Assembly (NCBI GenBank): GCA_016188575.1 | Contig: JACPHN010000265.1 | Span: 1-64,000 of the forward strand | Direction: 5' to 3' | From: Candidatus Schekmanbacteria bacterium | GTDB lineage: Bacteria > CSSED10-310 > JACPHN01 | Length of the DNA stretch: 64,000 nucleotides | Shown here: positions 29,819 through 39,054 of the stretch, in pieces | Numbering within the stretch: position 1 is the stretch's first letter | Layout of the letters: each line of letters begins with the position of its first letter | Position numbers and translations under genes: made by a program | Notes under the pieces: generated by a model | Seen by the model: the letters and a program-made list of their open reading frames with translations, nothing else | Told to the model about the DNA's origin: nothing | Database searches by the model: none

Positions 29819-30208
29819 CTAGTCAACTCGCTTGGTATCCATCAGTTGCCGAACGGCATGCGATGCCGCCTTGCTATCCTTTTCCACGTGCTGCCTGGCC
29901 TTTTCTGCATGTTTCCGGGTGGCGGCGTGGGGCTCGCGCTCGGCGCCCTGACTGGCCTGGTGCGCAGCCCCGCGAGCCTCTCCGTCGCCGCCGCCTACGC
30001 TTCGCGCCGCCTTGAGCATTTCCGCCAGTCGGTTCGTGCCGTCAGCGGCTGGCGCGCTCGGTGCCTCGGGAAGCGCCTTGCTCGTGGTGGTCGTTGCCGG
30101 CTTTCTTGGCGCCGCGTCGCGCCGTGGCCACCAGGGAATCAATACGGCACCAAGCACTACGACTACCACGCCAAAGGCGATAACCCAGAACTCCATGGTA
30201 GCAATCAT
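29819..30208 (-). CDS. Small membrane-anchored protein
   Basis: A 129-residue protein with an N-terminal transmembrane helix (M-E-F-W-V-I-A-F-G-V-V-V-V-V-L-G-A-V-L-I-P-W-W) and a charged, Ala/His/Lys-rich cytoplasmic tail predicted to be helical and partly disordered. No family recognised. Its start overlaps the stop of the similar upstream gene by 4 bp (30205-30208). The two share layout (N-terminal anchor, long polar tail), so they may be diverged duplicates or partners. Confidence 0.55.
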   Translation of the reverse strand: MIATMEFWVIAFGVVVVVLGAVLIPWWPRRDAAPRKPATTTTSKALPEAPSAPAADGTNRLAEMLKAARSVGGGDGEARGAAHQASQGAEREPHAATRKHAEKARQHVEKDSKAASHAVRQLMDTKRVD

Positions 30209-30732
30209 CCTCTTTTCTTGGTTCGTTTCTTGCTCGGGCCAGCCGAGCTCTTGGGGGTAGGATCGGGTTCAGCGGCGGCGACACCGGCGGCGGGGTTGGC
30301 GGCCGGCTGGTGGATGAAGTCGCGTACCGCGGCGGCCATGACCTTTGGATGGGCGACGACCTCACGGCGCAGGACTTGGGCGCGATCCTGGACACGTCGG
30401 GCCAGCTCGAGGAGCGCGTCGTGATCCGGCGTGCGGGACTTGCTTTCAGGTGGCTCCGGCGCTGCAGACGCGGCGTCCACCGGTCCGCGAGTGCCGTGCG
30501 CAGCGCCTTGGCGTGGTGGCTCCGGGGCGGTCGCGCCCGGCGCGGTTGCCGCCGAAATCACTTTGGGCGTGTCGCCTCGCATCTCCCGCGGCGACCCCGG
30601 CCCGGGTTCAGACAGCACCGGCGCAACTCGCTTGCTCGTTGCAGGCGTGCGCAGAAGGATGCGGACTACGGCAAACCAGAATAGCGCGGCTACGATTACC
30701 ACGCCGAGCCAAAAAACGATCTCCCGGTTCAC
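30205..30732 (-). CDS. Small membrane-anchored protein with helical tail
   Basis: A 175-residue protein: N-terminal transmembrane helix (M-N-R-E-I-V-F-W-L-G-V-V-I-V-A-A-L-F-W), a Pro/Ala-rich linker, a helix (A-L-L-E-L-A-R-R-V-Q-D-R-A-Q) and a basic end (K-K-R-T-K-K-R-G). No family recognised. It lies eight bases after the TonB-receptor-like gene and overlaps the next small membrane gene. Confidence 0.55.
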   Translation of the reverse strand: MNREIVFWLGVVIVAALFWFAVVRILLRTPATSKRVAPVLSEPGPGSPREMRGDTPKVISAATAPGATAPEPPRQGAAHGTRGPVDAASAAPEPPESKSRTPDHDALLELARRVQDRAQVLRREVVAHPKVMAAAVRDFIHQPAANPAAGVAAAEPDPTPKSSAGPSKKRTKKRG

Positions 30733-30739
30733 CTCACGC

Positions 30740-32764
30740 TCACCAACCGACGGAATACTCGATGACTACGCGCCGCTCCCAGTAGCGGCCTGGGTTGCTA
30801 TCCACGGTAGCGCGCGTGCTGTCAGAGAGTACATTATCCACAGTCGCGGAAAGCTGCCAGAGGCGCTGCGGCGAGTGCGCGGTGGCGACACGCGCGGACA
30901 GGCGGCGGCTGGCGGCGAGTGAGCTCGGCTCGCGCGCCACCTGCGAGCTCCGGTCCGAGCGATACTGGAACCGCAGGAACACGTCGAAAAGCCTGGTCAA
31001 CGGCACGTCGGCGGCGAGGTCCACACGGTGGCGGGGAGCCCCGCCGGGAGAAGACGTGGAATCGATGCCGTCGGTGTGCGTGTAGGACCACCCGAGCGCA
31101 TAGCCGGGTTGCCACTGCCATCGGCACTCCGCCCCAGACGCCAGGACGCGGTCGCATCTCGAGCACGTGCGCGTGGCCATGCGCGAAGCGAGGAGCCAGC
31201 GCGGCCGGGGCGTCCACGACCAGCTTACCTCCGCGTGATCGCCCACGCCACCCGAGGATCCGGCCTCGTCCAACCGCTCCGCGCCGTCCGGGTCATCGGT
31301 CCGCGTCAAGGCCAGACGCGCGCGAATCGACTCGGCAGGAATCCATACCAGCGACGCTTGCGGGTACAGACGCCACCTCGTCCCGTCGCTGCCGGCACCG
31401 TCCAGTCGCGAGAGCCGGGCCGCGCTGGCCAGACCCAGGTTCGCGGTGAGCTGCCAGCGGTGCAAAGCCCAGACGGAGACATCTGTCGCCGGCGCCACGA
31501 ATGCTGCCCTGCCTGTGCGATCGCGGATTCCACCGCGCCCTTGCCGCGGGACCTCGTACTCGAGTACTCGGGACTTGTCATCGCGGTACCCGAGACCGAT
31601 GTTCAGGTGGTGTTTGAGGTTGGGCCGCCACTCGAAGTGGCCGGAAAGCCCGAATTGCTCGCTGCGGTCCTCTCGTCTCAGCGGCGCGTCGGGATGCGCC
31701 GCCTCGCGAGACGTGGCGGCCGCCTCGCGTAGCGCCCCAATCATGGCGAGCTCCACCGCGAACCCCGGCCCCGAAGTATGGTAGGTGAGGTTGCCGAGCG
31801 CGCCGTCGTCGATTGCGAGCGGATCGCGCGGCAGGACGTGGCGACGCGACCACGCCGCCGTCGTGAGGCGAAGCGGACCAACCGAGGTGCGGCCGGCCGC
31901 CTGCGAGTCGCGCTCCGGCTCGTCCACGAAGTCACCCGGGCCACGCCGCGCGTGCTCGGCCACGGCGCTCCAGGCGCGCGACCCGCGGTTCCCGATTCCC
32001 AGGCGCATCGCGCGCTCCCCCTTCGAGCTGCCGCCAATCGCCAGGCTTGGGCCAAACATGCGCCGCGTCCAGGCGTAAATCGCGCCGCGGCTCGCCCCCA
32101 CGCCGAGAATCGCCTGCATGGGCGCGACGATAACCTCCACGCGCTCGATGAGCCCCACGCGCAGCTCAAAGACGCCAGGAATGCCGTTGGCGGCGCCGAG
32201 CGGGACGCCATCGATCACTACCGGCATTCCTCGCGGCCCCGGGCTGCCATCCACCGACCAGGTCAACCCGCCAACAGCATTCGCCTCGGCCTCGAGTCCC
32301 GGAACCCAGAAGAGCACATCAGCAAGAGTCTGCACCCCAAGCGCCCGCAACCTGCGTTGATCGAAAACATGGCAGGGCAGCGGCGCGAAGTCCGGCGGCA
32401 ACCACCCGCCGAAAACGCGACAGCGGTCGTGCGTTGCGTACGGAACGGTGAGCTCGGGAAGAATCGGCTCCCCGGCGGCCTCACGGAAGCGCAGCTCGTC
32501 GCTGGATGGCACGTGGCGCGGCGCGATTGGCAACTCCTCGGGATCGACCACTGGCGTGCCGATCTCCTCGGCTCCCGACCGCGGCACAGTCCCGGCGGGT
32601 GCGCTCGCAATCAGCGCGATGGCCAGCGCAGTCGCCGCCAGCGGCCGGCGCGCCGGCGCCCGGCATGGACCCAAACAGCGCGCGCGGCGGTGCTCACACA
32701 ACGCTCTTTCTGCGGGAGCCTGCCCCCCTTTTGGCCGAAAAACAACTTCCACCAAGAGCTGCAT
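30740..32764 (-). CDS. TonB-dependent-receptor-like outer-membrane protein (plug domain)
   Basis: About 674 residues. A hydrophobic export segment (R-R-P-L-A-A-T-A-L-A-I-A-L-I-A) lies near residue 40 when the ATG at 32764 is used, so a shorter start is likely; a TTG at 32674 would place it properly. The plug is recognisable: L-G-V-Q-T-L-A-D-V-L-F-W-V-P-G-L, V-V-I-D-G-V-P-L and I-E-R-V-E-V-I. Alternating polar/hydrophobic strands follow, ending in an aromatic-terminated R-R-V-V-I-E-Y-S-V-G-W, which fits an outer-membrane beta-barrel. A clear TonB box is not seen. The barrel is short for the family. Ligand unknown; the same-strand neighbours are the small membrane proteins and FHA genes. Confidence 0.7.
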   Translation of the reverse strand: MQLLVEVVFRPKGGQAPAERALCEHRRARCLGPCRAPARRPLAATALAIALIASAPAGTVPRSGAEEIGTPVVDPEELPIAPRHVPSSDELRFREAAGEPILPELTVPYATHDRCRVFGGWLPPDFAPLPCHVFDQRRLRALGVQTLADVLFWVPGLEAEANAVGGLTWSVDGSPGPRGMPVVIDGVPLGAANGIPGVFELRVGLIERVEVIVAPMQAILGVGASRGAIYAWTRRMFGPSLAIGGSSKGERAMRLGIGNRGSRAWSAVAEHARRGPGDFVDEPERDSQAAGRTSVGPLRLTTAAWSRRHVLPRDPLAIDDGALGNLTYHTSGPGFAVELAMIGALREAAATSREAAHPDAPLRREDRSEQFGLSGHFEWRPNLKHHLNIGLGYRDDKSRVLEYEVPRQGRGGIRDRTGRAAFVAPATDVSVWALHRWQLTANLGLASAARLSRLDGAGSDGTRWRLYPQASLVWIPAESIRARLALTRTDDPDGAERLDEAGSSGGVGDHAEVSWSWTPRPRWLLASRMATRTCSRCDRVLASGAECRWQWQPGYALGWSYTHTDGIDSTSSPGGAPRHRVDLAADVPLTRLFDVFLRFQYRSDRSSQVAREPSSLAASRRLSARVATAHSPQRLWQLSATVDNVLSDSTRATVDSNPGRYWERRVVIEYSVGW

Positions 32765-32810
32765 TCCTCTCGTGTCCTCGCCGCACTGACTGGGGGAGGC
32801 CCGCAAACTA

Positions 32811-32839
32811 CTTACATTCGCGACTAACTGAGCTATAAT
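32811..32839 (+). promoter_or_regulatory. Sigma-70-type promoter of the amidotransferase-like gene
   Basis: A perfect -10 TATAAT (32834-32839) with CTTACA (32811-32816) 17 bases upstream. Start would be near 32846, about 40 bases before the ATG at 32885. It lies in the divergent region next to the start of the minus-strand TonB-receptor-like gene. Confidence 0.6.
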
Positions 32840-32884
32840 CGAATCTGCCCGCGGCCGCCATACGAACGACCACCAGAGACTATA

Positions 32885-33616
32885 ATGAGTAGGCTTCTCG
32901 CATTCCTCACCAGGGAGAACGCTGACGACGGTTTGCTCTTGGATTTTCGTGCGCTCAGTGAGGACGGCCGGACCTTGCCGGGCTCCAAGCGCGGCCATCG
33001 CGCCGGCTGGGGAATCGCGTACTACGACGCCAACGGTCCTCACTATGCGGGCAGAGGAATCGGTAATGCCTTCGAGGACTTTCGCTACGTCGATGCGTGC
33101 CGTCTCGTCAAGGGCAACGGCGTCCGCGGCTGCCTGTTGTCTCATTTGCGCAAAGCCGACGACGGCGCACCTGAGGATATTTCCAACACCCAGCCGTTTA
33201 TCCGACATCCCTACACGTTCGCTCATGACGCGCGCCTTCGCACCTACCAGCCGGAGCTGCCGGCCGATTTGCAGCCCAAGGGAGCAACGCCGAGCGAGTT
33301 TTTTTTCGGCGTGGTCCTGCGGCGCATCGAGGAGGCAAAGAACGTCGTCGAAGGTCTGGTGCGCGCGATTGGCGATGTCAGAAGTGCCTGCGAGAGCACG
33401 GGCATGGCCATCTTGATGTCCGACGGCGCCCATCTCTACGCATTCCGGGAGGCGGGCATTGATGAGACGTATTATTATTTTTGCTACGGCCGGCGTGGCC
33501 AGTCGGTTCTGGTGAGCCAGGAGCCGCGGTGGGAGCTCGAATGGGAGGAGGTTCCCTCCGGTGCGCTGCTCGTGGTTGGCCCGAATCTGACGTGTGACAT
33601 CCGGCAGATTCTCTGA
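32885..33616 (+). CDS. Class II glutamine amidotransferase-like protein lacking catalytic residues
   Basis: A 243-residue Ntn-fold protein of the YafJ/GATase_6 type (class II amidotransferases release ammonia from glutamine). In active members the chain begins M-C-R and Cys2, freed by Met removal, is the nucleophile; here it begins MSRLLAFLTRE (codon AGT). The oxyanion-hole Asn-Gly expected in the block Y-A-H-N-G is H114-D115-A116 (T-F-A-H-D-A-R-L). Other parts of the fold persist (A-G-W-G-I-A-Y-Y, L-S-H-L-R-K-A, N-T-Q-P-F). It is probably a non-amidotransferase binding or signalling protein, or uses Ser2. A TPR membrane gene follows on the same strand within 85 bp. Confidence 0.8.
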   Translation: MSRLLAFLTRENADDGLLLDFRALSEDGRTLPGSKRGHRAGWGIAYYDANGPHYAGRGIGNAFEDFRYVDACRLVKGNGVRGCLLSHLRKADDGAPEDISNTQPFIRHPYTFAHDARLRTYQPELPADLQPKGATPSEFFFGVVLRRIEEAKNVVEGLVRAIGDVRSACESTGMAILMSDGAHLYAFREAGIDETYYYFCYGRRGQSVLVSQEPRWELEWEEVPSGALLVVGPNLTCDIRQIL

Positions 33617-33699
33617 GCCTCTGGCGTCGCCTCCGATCCGGACCAGGCAGGACGGAAAAGGGCGAGGCGTGGCGTACTCTCTTGATAGCAGGTCCAGCT

Positions 33700-35232
33700 A
33701 TGGCATCTCAGCGCGGCGATTCGCCGGAACGGTTGATCAGCGACGAACGAGCAGAATGCCGAAGAGCCTACGAGATCGGGATTCTCTTTCTCGAGCAGGG
33801 ACTTCGGGAAACCGCGGCCGAATACTTGAAGCAGGCGTTGCAAATCGATCCGGACCACGTCTTGGCGAAGGTCGCCGTGGCCAGACTGAACCAGCTCAAC
33901 ACGGGAGCCGCGCCGGCGGCGACCGAGTTTGCTCCGAGGACCATGCTCCTGGCACATGCGGCCCAGCCGTACGAGTCTCGCGGTTTTGTCGTGCTCCCGG
34001 CGCCACGCCTTGAACATGCCGGCGATGATCTGTTTGCGGCTTCTGCGGACGACGACTTCATCCTGGACGACCTGGACGAGACCGGCGAGCAGGACAGCAC
34101 CGGTGCGGACCGCGCTGGAGGACCTCACCGCAAGGCGCACTCGGGTGATGCGGCGGGCGTGGCGGACGAGCTCGTGGGGAGGCGCATGCTGGTAAGTCCC
34201 GAGCTCCCCGCCATGCGGACAGCGCCTGCCGGCGCCAGAACCGCGCCGGCGAACCCACCGGCGGCGGAGACCCGGCGCCCGGTCTTGCGCCATGCCGCTG
34301 GAGCCACTGCGCTCGTGGCCGCGGCGATCCTTGCCGCGGTCCTCGTCGCGGCTCGCCACCAGGGCACTGCCAATCGCCGCGACGGAGACCGGCCCGAAAA
34401 CGCGGCCACCAGCACCTCGCCCATGTCCGCGGGAGCGCCCGCCGGCGCGACCGTCACCGCACCCGACACCGATCCGCGTCCGGCTTCGGAGATCCTGATC
34501 GAGCATGCGCGCCTGTCGCTAGGCGCCGGCGACTTCGTCTCCGCACGGCGATATCTCAAGGAAGCGGGAGACTTCCTGGGGCTCGACGCCCGAGCCATGG
34601 AAGAAAAATACGGGGACCTCTACGAAGACATTGCCACGCTCGACGCCAAACAGAGCGCCGATAGCACCCGGCAGCGCGAGCTCGTCGATAGACTGTGGAA
34701 AGCCGCGAACATCTATTACAAGAAGAACGAGCACAACAGCGCCGAAAAGCTGTTGCTCGCGATCCTCAACGAAGACCCGAGCCACGGCGAGGCCGCCAAC
34801 ATGCTGGAACGCGTCCGGGCAATACGGCGCGATCCCAGTCGCCTCGGCCGCTCGGCAGGCGCCGATGATGATGAGCAGGTTCCGCTGTCCGTCGCTCCCG
34901 CGACGACCACAGATGGCGGCACGGCACTGTCGGAGGACCTGGCAGCCGAGGCAGCTCGCGCGGCGACCGTGGACGATCAGGGGCATGATGCGGTCTGGTG
35001 GGCGAACCAAAAAAAGGAGCTGCAGCGCCAGCGGGATCGGCTGCGACGCGAGGTCCACCAGGCGAAGACGGAAGCGACGCGAGCGCGGAGCGCTGGCGAT
35101 GAGCAGCGCTTTCAGTCGCTGACGGCGCGCCGCAAGGAACTGGAAATGCAGCTCGCTTCCGCCGAACGGGAGCTCACGGAGCTTCCCGACGAGGCAAGTC
35201 GCGCCGGCGCGCTCCCCGAGTGGGTGCGCTGA
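33700..35232 (+). CDS. TPR membrane protein with C-terminal coiled coil
   Basis: A 510-residue protein. The ATG at 33700 has an AGG eight bases upstream; a TTG at 33682 is possible. TPR units occur at ~20-70 (A-Y-E-I-G-I-L-F-L-E-Q-G-L, A-A-E-Y-L-K-Q-A-L-Q-I-D-P) and again at ~330-365 (A-E-K-L-L-L-A-I-L-N-E-D-P). A single transmembrane helix (~200-225, A-L-V-A-A-A-I-L-A-A-V-L-V-A) separates an acidic N-terminal half from the rest, and a charged coiled coil (E-L-Q-R-Q-R-D-R-L-R-R-E) is near the end. Likely a scaffold; it shares a transcript with the amidotransferase-like gene. Confidence 0.7.
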   Translation: MASQRGDSPERLISDERAECRRAYEIGILFLEQGLRETAAEYLKQALQIDPDHVLAKVAVARLNQLNTGAAPAATEFAPRTMLLAHAAQPYESRGFVVLPAPRLEHAGDDLFAASADDDFILDDLDETGEQDSTGADRAGGPHRKAHSGDAAGVADELVGRRMLVSPELPAMRTAPAGARTAPANPPAAETRRPVLRHAAGATALVAAAILAAVLVAARHQGTANRRDGDRPENAATSTSPMSAGAPAGATVTAPDTDPRPASEILIEHARLSLGAGDFVSARRYLKEAGDFLGLDARAMEEKYGDLYEDIATLDAKQSADSTRQRELVDRLWKAANIYYKKNEHNSAEKLLLAILNEDPSHGEAANMLERVRAIRRDPSRLGRSAGADDDEQVPLSVAPATTTDGGTALSEDLAAEAARAATVDDQGHDAVWWANQKKELQRQRDRLRREVHQAKTEATRARSAGDEQRFQSLTARRKELEMQLASAERELTELPDEASRAGALPEWVR

Positions 35233-35299
35233 GAGGAAAGCCCCTCCCCCCGCAGGCGCGTGTTGCACAGTGCGCGTACGTGCTCGCCTCCCCCCCGCT

Positions 35300-36619
35300 C
35301 TACGCCGCGTCGCCGCCGCTCTTGCGCGCCAGATACGTGTCGCGCGAGATGAGGTCGTCGTTGCCCGGGCGTGCCCCGAGATACAGCAGCGCCATGACGC
35401 CGTTCTGCATCGCCATCACCACCGCGAGCAGTGAGGCATAAAACAAGCCGATCCAGATTCCCGTGGGGAACAGGCCGATCACCGATCCTCCCGGCATCTG
35501 CACCATGTCCAGGCCGCCGCCGGCCATGAGCATCTGCATTCCGAGGAGGCTCGGAAACCCTGAGATCCCGCCGGTGATGCCCACCGGGATGGAGAGCGCG
35601 ACCATGCCGACCCACATCACGAGCATTGCCACCAGCGACAGCGCCATGCTGGGCAGGATCGCCCACAACAGGAGCCGGACCACCGCGGAGCGAACCAGGT
35701 TGAAGAGCACCTGCATCGTCTCCATGACGGTCGTTTCTTCGAAGGCCACGATGATGGGGGCGAAGGTCCAAGCCAGCGCGGCGGCAACAATCAAGAACAC
35801 GGTGGCCAAACCCAGCGCGAGGTGGACGCCGAAAATCAGCCCCGTCAGGATGGGACCAGCGTACGGGATCAGCGCGACGACGCCCAGCAGGCCCAGCACG
35901 ATGAGCGGGGCCGCGATGGTCACGCTGACGATGATGGGGGTCAGCGCCAGCGACACCGCATGTTGCCGCGCCCAGGCCAGGGCCACTCCAAAGGCCGGAG
36001 AGCTACCTTCCAGGATTTTTTCGCGCGCCTGAAAGCTGAGCGCCCCGAGGCCGACAAAGGAAATGGCGATGGCAGCAGCGGCGCCGGCGACCACAAACGG
36101 CAACGCCAACACCGCGGTAACCCGCGCCGCGATCAACGCGATGCCGAACAGAATGCCACCTACGAGCGTCGTCGCTCCGAACGACGCCAGCGCGACCAGC
36201 GCGCGGTTGCGATCGAATCCGAGCGCGAAGCCGCCCCATACGTCCCGCCAGCCGATGCGGTGCGGCTGCTTGAATCGTAATGGGAGCTCATCCGGGAAAA
36301 AGCGGTCGATGATGCTGCCTTGCGCCGCCGGCCGCGAGCTCGTGGACCCATCATCGCGGCTTGAGCCGGTATCGAAGGCACCAGCTCCCCGGTTCATGCC
36401 CGTGCTCGGCTCGAACCCGGAAGGGGCGGGCCCACCGGTGCGGAATAGCGATGCAAACTCCGGCAGGCCGCCGAGCGAAGTCCAGCCCTCCATGCCTTGA
36501 GTCCATACCTTGGTGGAGTCGGGCAGGTTCTCTGCCGTGATCCGCCGCCGCAGCTCGTCGTCCGTGAGTGGGCCGACGCGCTGACCACCGAGAGCAACGT
36601 ACCATGATTTCCCTGCCAT
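35300..36619 (-). CDS. GYF_2 domain multi-pass membrane protein
   Basis: A 439-residue protein. Residues ~1-60 are a GYF_2 (DUF4339) module (W-Y-V-A-L-G-G-Q-R-V-G-P-L-T-D-D-E-L, T-K-V-W-T-Q-G-M-E-G-W), a small fold that binds proline-rich peptides. After a Ser/Arg linker there are about six membrane helices (~150-410) separated by short loops. The family is otherwise unrecognised. Proline-rich tracts occur in the nearby double-FHA protein, a possible partner. It is 54 bases from the dnaJ genes on the same strand. Confidence 0.7.
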   Translation of the reverse strand: MAGKSWYVALGGQRVGPLTDDELRRRITAENLPDSTKVWTQGMEGWTSLGGLPEFASLFRTGGPAPSGFEPSTGMNRGAGAFDTGSSRDDGSTSSRPAAQGSIIDRFFPDELPLRFKQPHRIGWRDVWGGFALGFDRNRALVALASFGATTLVGGILFGIALIAARVTAVLALPFVVAGAAAAIAISFVGLGALSFQAREKILEGSSPAFGVALAWARQHAVSLALTPIIVSVTIAAPLIVLGLLGVVALIPYAGPILTGLIFGVHLALGLATVFLIVAAALAWTFAPIIVAFEETTVMETMQVLFNLVRSAVVRLLLWAILPSMALSLVAMLVMWVGMVALSIPVGITGGISGFPSLLGMQMLMAGGGLDMVQMPGGSVIGLFPTGIWIGLFYASLLAVVMAMQNGVMALLYLGARPGNDDLISRDTYLARKSGGDAA

Positions 36620-36673
36620 TGCGTGTTCTCCGTACGGAATCCGACCGTGGTGCCCGAACTACCCGAGGTCGCG

Positions 36674-37804
36674 CTACCCCTTGTCGAGCGTGTGCTCGAT
36701 GGACTCCCTCAGGCGCTGGAAAATGCCCTTCTTTTCTCCCGAGACAGCCTGCTCTTCAGTCTCGGCAAACTCGCGCAGAAGCTCTTCCTGTCGCGGCGTC
36801 AGGTTGGCGGGCGTGCGCACCAGGAACTGAACGATCAGGTCGCCGCGGCCGAAGCCGCGAAGGCTCGAAACGCCCTTGCCCTTGAGCCGCTTGGTGTCGC
36901 CGGTTTGGGTGCCGCGCGCGACGCTCAGGCGCTCCTCGCCCTCCAACGTCGGAATGGCGACGTCGGCGCCGAGCGCGGCCTGCGTCATGGTGATGATGGC
37001 CGGGTGCACAAGGTCGTCGCCACTGCGCTCAAAATCCGGATGGGCCCTGACGTGGATCGCGACGTAGAGGTCGCCGGCGGGCGCACCGGCGTCGCCGGCT
37101 TCACCCTCCCCGCCCAGGCGAAGCTTGCACCCGGTATCGACGCCGGCCGGAATTTTGACGTTGAGCGTCCGGGGCCGCTGCACGCGCCCGCGACCCCGGC
37201 AGGCGACGCAAGGGTCGCGGTTTACCATGCCCGCCCCGCCGCAAGTCGGGCATGTGGTCCTGACCGTGAAGAAGCCTTGCGTGGCGGTAACCTGGCCCGC
37301 GCCACCACACGTTCCGCATCGCGCCGGCTTCGTTCCCGGCTCCGCGCCGGAACCGCCGCACTTGTCGCACAGAACGTAGCCGCTCACCTCGATCTGCTTG
37401 TCGCACCCAAAGGCAGCCTCTGCGAGGTCGAGCTCCAGGTCGTGGCGAATGTGCGTACCCTGGCGCCCACGCCTCCGGCCGGTCCGACTGAACCCGAAGA
37501 GATCGCCCAGGTCGCCGAAAATATCGCCGAAGGCGCCGAAAATGTCGTCGAAACCGGTGAACGGCTGGTACCCTCTTCCCTTCAGCCCCTCGATGCCAAA
37601 CTGGTCAAAAACCTGGCGCTTCTTGGGATCCGAAAGTACCTGATAGGCCTCGGCGGCCAGCTTGAACTGCTCCTCCGCCTCCTTGTTCCCCGGGTTTCGG
37701 TCGGGGTGATACTTGAGCGCGCACTGGCGGTAGGCTTTCTTGATGTCGGCCTCGCTGGCGGAACGCTGAAGTCCAAGCACCTCGTAGTAGTCAGGTTGGG
37801 TCAT
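36674..37804 (-). CDS. dnaJ: DnaJ co-chaperone (type I)
   Basis: A 376-residue Hsp40 that delivers unfolded proteins to DnaK and stimulates its ATPase. The J domain (1-70) has the essential HPD in Y-H-P-D-R-N-P; a Gly/Phe-rich region follows ([14 protein letters not shown]). The zinc-binding region has four C-x-x-C-x-G-x-G repeats ([32 protein letters not shown]), then two beta-barrel C-terminal domains. The second Met (37804) is preferred. It lies 31 bases behind a second dnaJ paralogue; they share the promoter at 39026. dnaK and grpE are not in the window. Confidence 0.92.
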   Translation of the reverse strand: MTQPDYYEVLGLQRSASEADIKKAYRQCALKYHPDRNPGNKEAEEQFKLAAEAYQVLSDPKKRQVFDQFGIEGLKGRGYQPFTGFDDIFGAFGDIFGDLGDLFGFSRTGRRRGRQGTHIRHDLELDLAEAAFGCDKQIEVSGYVLCDKCGGSGAEPGTKPARCGTCGGAGQVTATQGFFTVRTTCPTCGGAGMVNRDPCVACRGRGRVQRPRTLNVKIPAGVDTGCKLRLGGEGEAGDAGAPAGDLYVAIHVRAHPDFERSGDDLVHPAIITMTQAALGADVAIPTLEGEERLSVARGTQTGDTKRLKGKGVSSLRGFGRGDLIVQFLVRTPANLTPRQEELLREFAETEEQAVSGEKKGIFQRLRESIEHTLDKG

Positions 37805-37835
37805 CACCGCATCTCCGAAGGCGCACGGGGTCGCA

Positions 37836-38978
37836 TTACGTGCGCGGATTCTCAGGATTCAGGCGTGCGAACTCGGTCAGGATGTCGCGCGAGCGCTTGT
37901 CCAGGTTCTTGGGGACAGTGACGCGGATCTTTATGTACTGATCGCCGCGGCCACCGCCTTTGAGGTGGGGAACGCCGCGCTCGCGAAGCCGAAAGAGCTG
38001 CCCGCTCTGGGCTCCGGGCGGCAAGGTCATGGTCGATTCGCCATCGATGGTCGGTACGTCCAACCTGGCGCCGAGGGCGGCCTCGACGTAGGTTACCGGC
38101 ACTTCCACGTAGAGATTGTCGCCCTTGCGCTCGAACTGCGGGTGCGGCTGCACGCGGGTGACGATGAACAGGTCACCGGCCGGGCCGCCGTTGATGCCGG
38201 GCTCGCCCTTGCCACTGAGGCGGATCTTCGAGCCGGTGTCGACGCCGGGTGGGATCTTGACGGTCAGTCGCTCCGTGCCCGCCTGGCTCCCCCTGCCGCC
38301 GCACTCACCGCAGATCTTCGCGGTGATGGTGCCGCTGCCGGCGCAGCGGGAGCACGGCTGCTCGTAGCTCAGTGGACCTCTGGTGGCGCTTTGCCGCCCG
38401 GTGCCGCCGCACTGCGGGCAGGCAATCTTGCCGCCACCGGGCTGGGTTCCCACGCCTTTGCACTGCGCGCACACTTCACTTCGCTGAAAGCTGATGGTTG
38501 CCGAGACACCGCGGATCGCGTCCTCGAAGCCGATGTCCATGCTATATTGAATGTCCTTGCCCTTTTGCGGCGACCGCTCGGCGCCGGGCGGGGAGTCCTT
38601 TCGGCTCCACCCTCCGAACAGATCGCCGAGGATGTCGGCAAAGCCGCGGCCCGGACCAGGGTTTCCGGCGCCGCCGCCGAACTTGGAAAAATCGAAGCCC
38701 TCGAAGTCAAAGCCCTGGGGGCGCCGGGCCGAGCCGCGCGGACTCGAGGCGCCGGCGCCAAAGGCCGCCTCGCCAAACCGGTCGTACTCTTTGCGCTTGT
38801 CAGCATCAGACAGAATGCCGTAGGCCTCCGCAATTTCCTTGAAGCGGCCCTCCGCATTCTTGTCCCCGGGATTGACGTCGGGATGGTACTTACGCGCCAG
38901 CTTGCGGTACGCTTGCCGGATCTCCTTCAGCGTCGCCGTTCGCGACACGCCCAGCGTCTTGTAGAGGTCTCTGCCCAT
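37836..38978 (-). CDS. DnaJ co-chaperone paralogue (type I)
   Basis: A 380-residue Hsp40. J domain with Y-H-P-D-V-N-P at the start, a long Gly/Phe/Ser-rich linker ([14 protein letters not shown]), four zinc repeats ([32 protein letters not shown]) and a DnaJ C-terminal substrate domain ([13 protein letters not shown]). It is the promoter-proximal member of a tandem pair. Many myxobacteria and related groups keep two zinc-finger DnaJs; which one partners DnaK in general folding cannot be read here. Confidence 0.9.
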   Translation of the reverse strand: MGRDLYKTLGVSRTATLKEIRQAYRKLARKYHPDVNPGDKNAEGRFKEIAEAYGILSDADKRKEYDRFGEAAFGAGASSPRGSARRPQGFDFEGFDFSKFGGGAGNPGPGRGFADILGDLFGGWSRKDSPPGAERSPQKGKDIQYSMDIGFEDAIRGVSATISFQRSEVCAQCKGVGTQPGGGKIACPQCGGTGRQSATRGPLSYEQPCSRCAGSGTITAKICGECGGRGSQAGTERLTVKIPPGVDTGSKIRLSGKGEPGINGGPAGDLFIVTRVQPHPQFERKGDNLYVEVPVTYVEAALGARLDVPTIDGESTMTLPPGAQSGQLFRLRERGVPHLKGGGRGDQYIKIRVTVPKNLDKRSRDILTEFARLNPENPRT

Positions 38979-39025
38979 CGAAGTTTAGTTCTCGGCCGGA
39001 ATTTACGAGATGTTCATGGGTAGAT

Positions 39026-39054
39026 AATATAAGATTTGAGTGCGTTATTGTCAA
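39026..39054 (-). promoter_or_regulatory. Strong sigma-70 promoter for the dnaJ pair
   Basis: On the minus strand: perfect -35 TTGACA, 17-base spacer, -10 TATATT (five of six). The ATG of the first dnaJ is 47 bases downstream of the -10. The -35 overlaps the stop codon of the ABC permease gene upstream. It does not resemble a sigma-32 (CTTGAA/CCCCAT) heat-shock promoter, and no CIRCE element is seen. Confidence 0.85.

Noticed and set aside
38979..39054. Heat-shock (sigma-32 or CIRCE/HrcA) control of the dnaJ pair
   Set aside because: The upstream sequence is a clear sigma-70 promoter and lacks both motifs.
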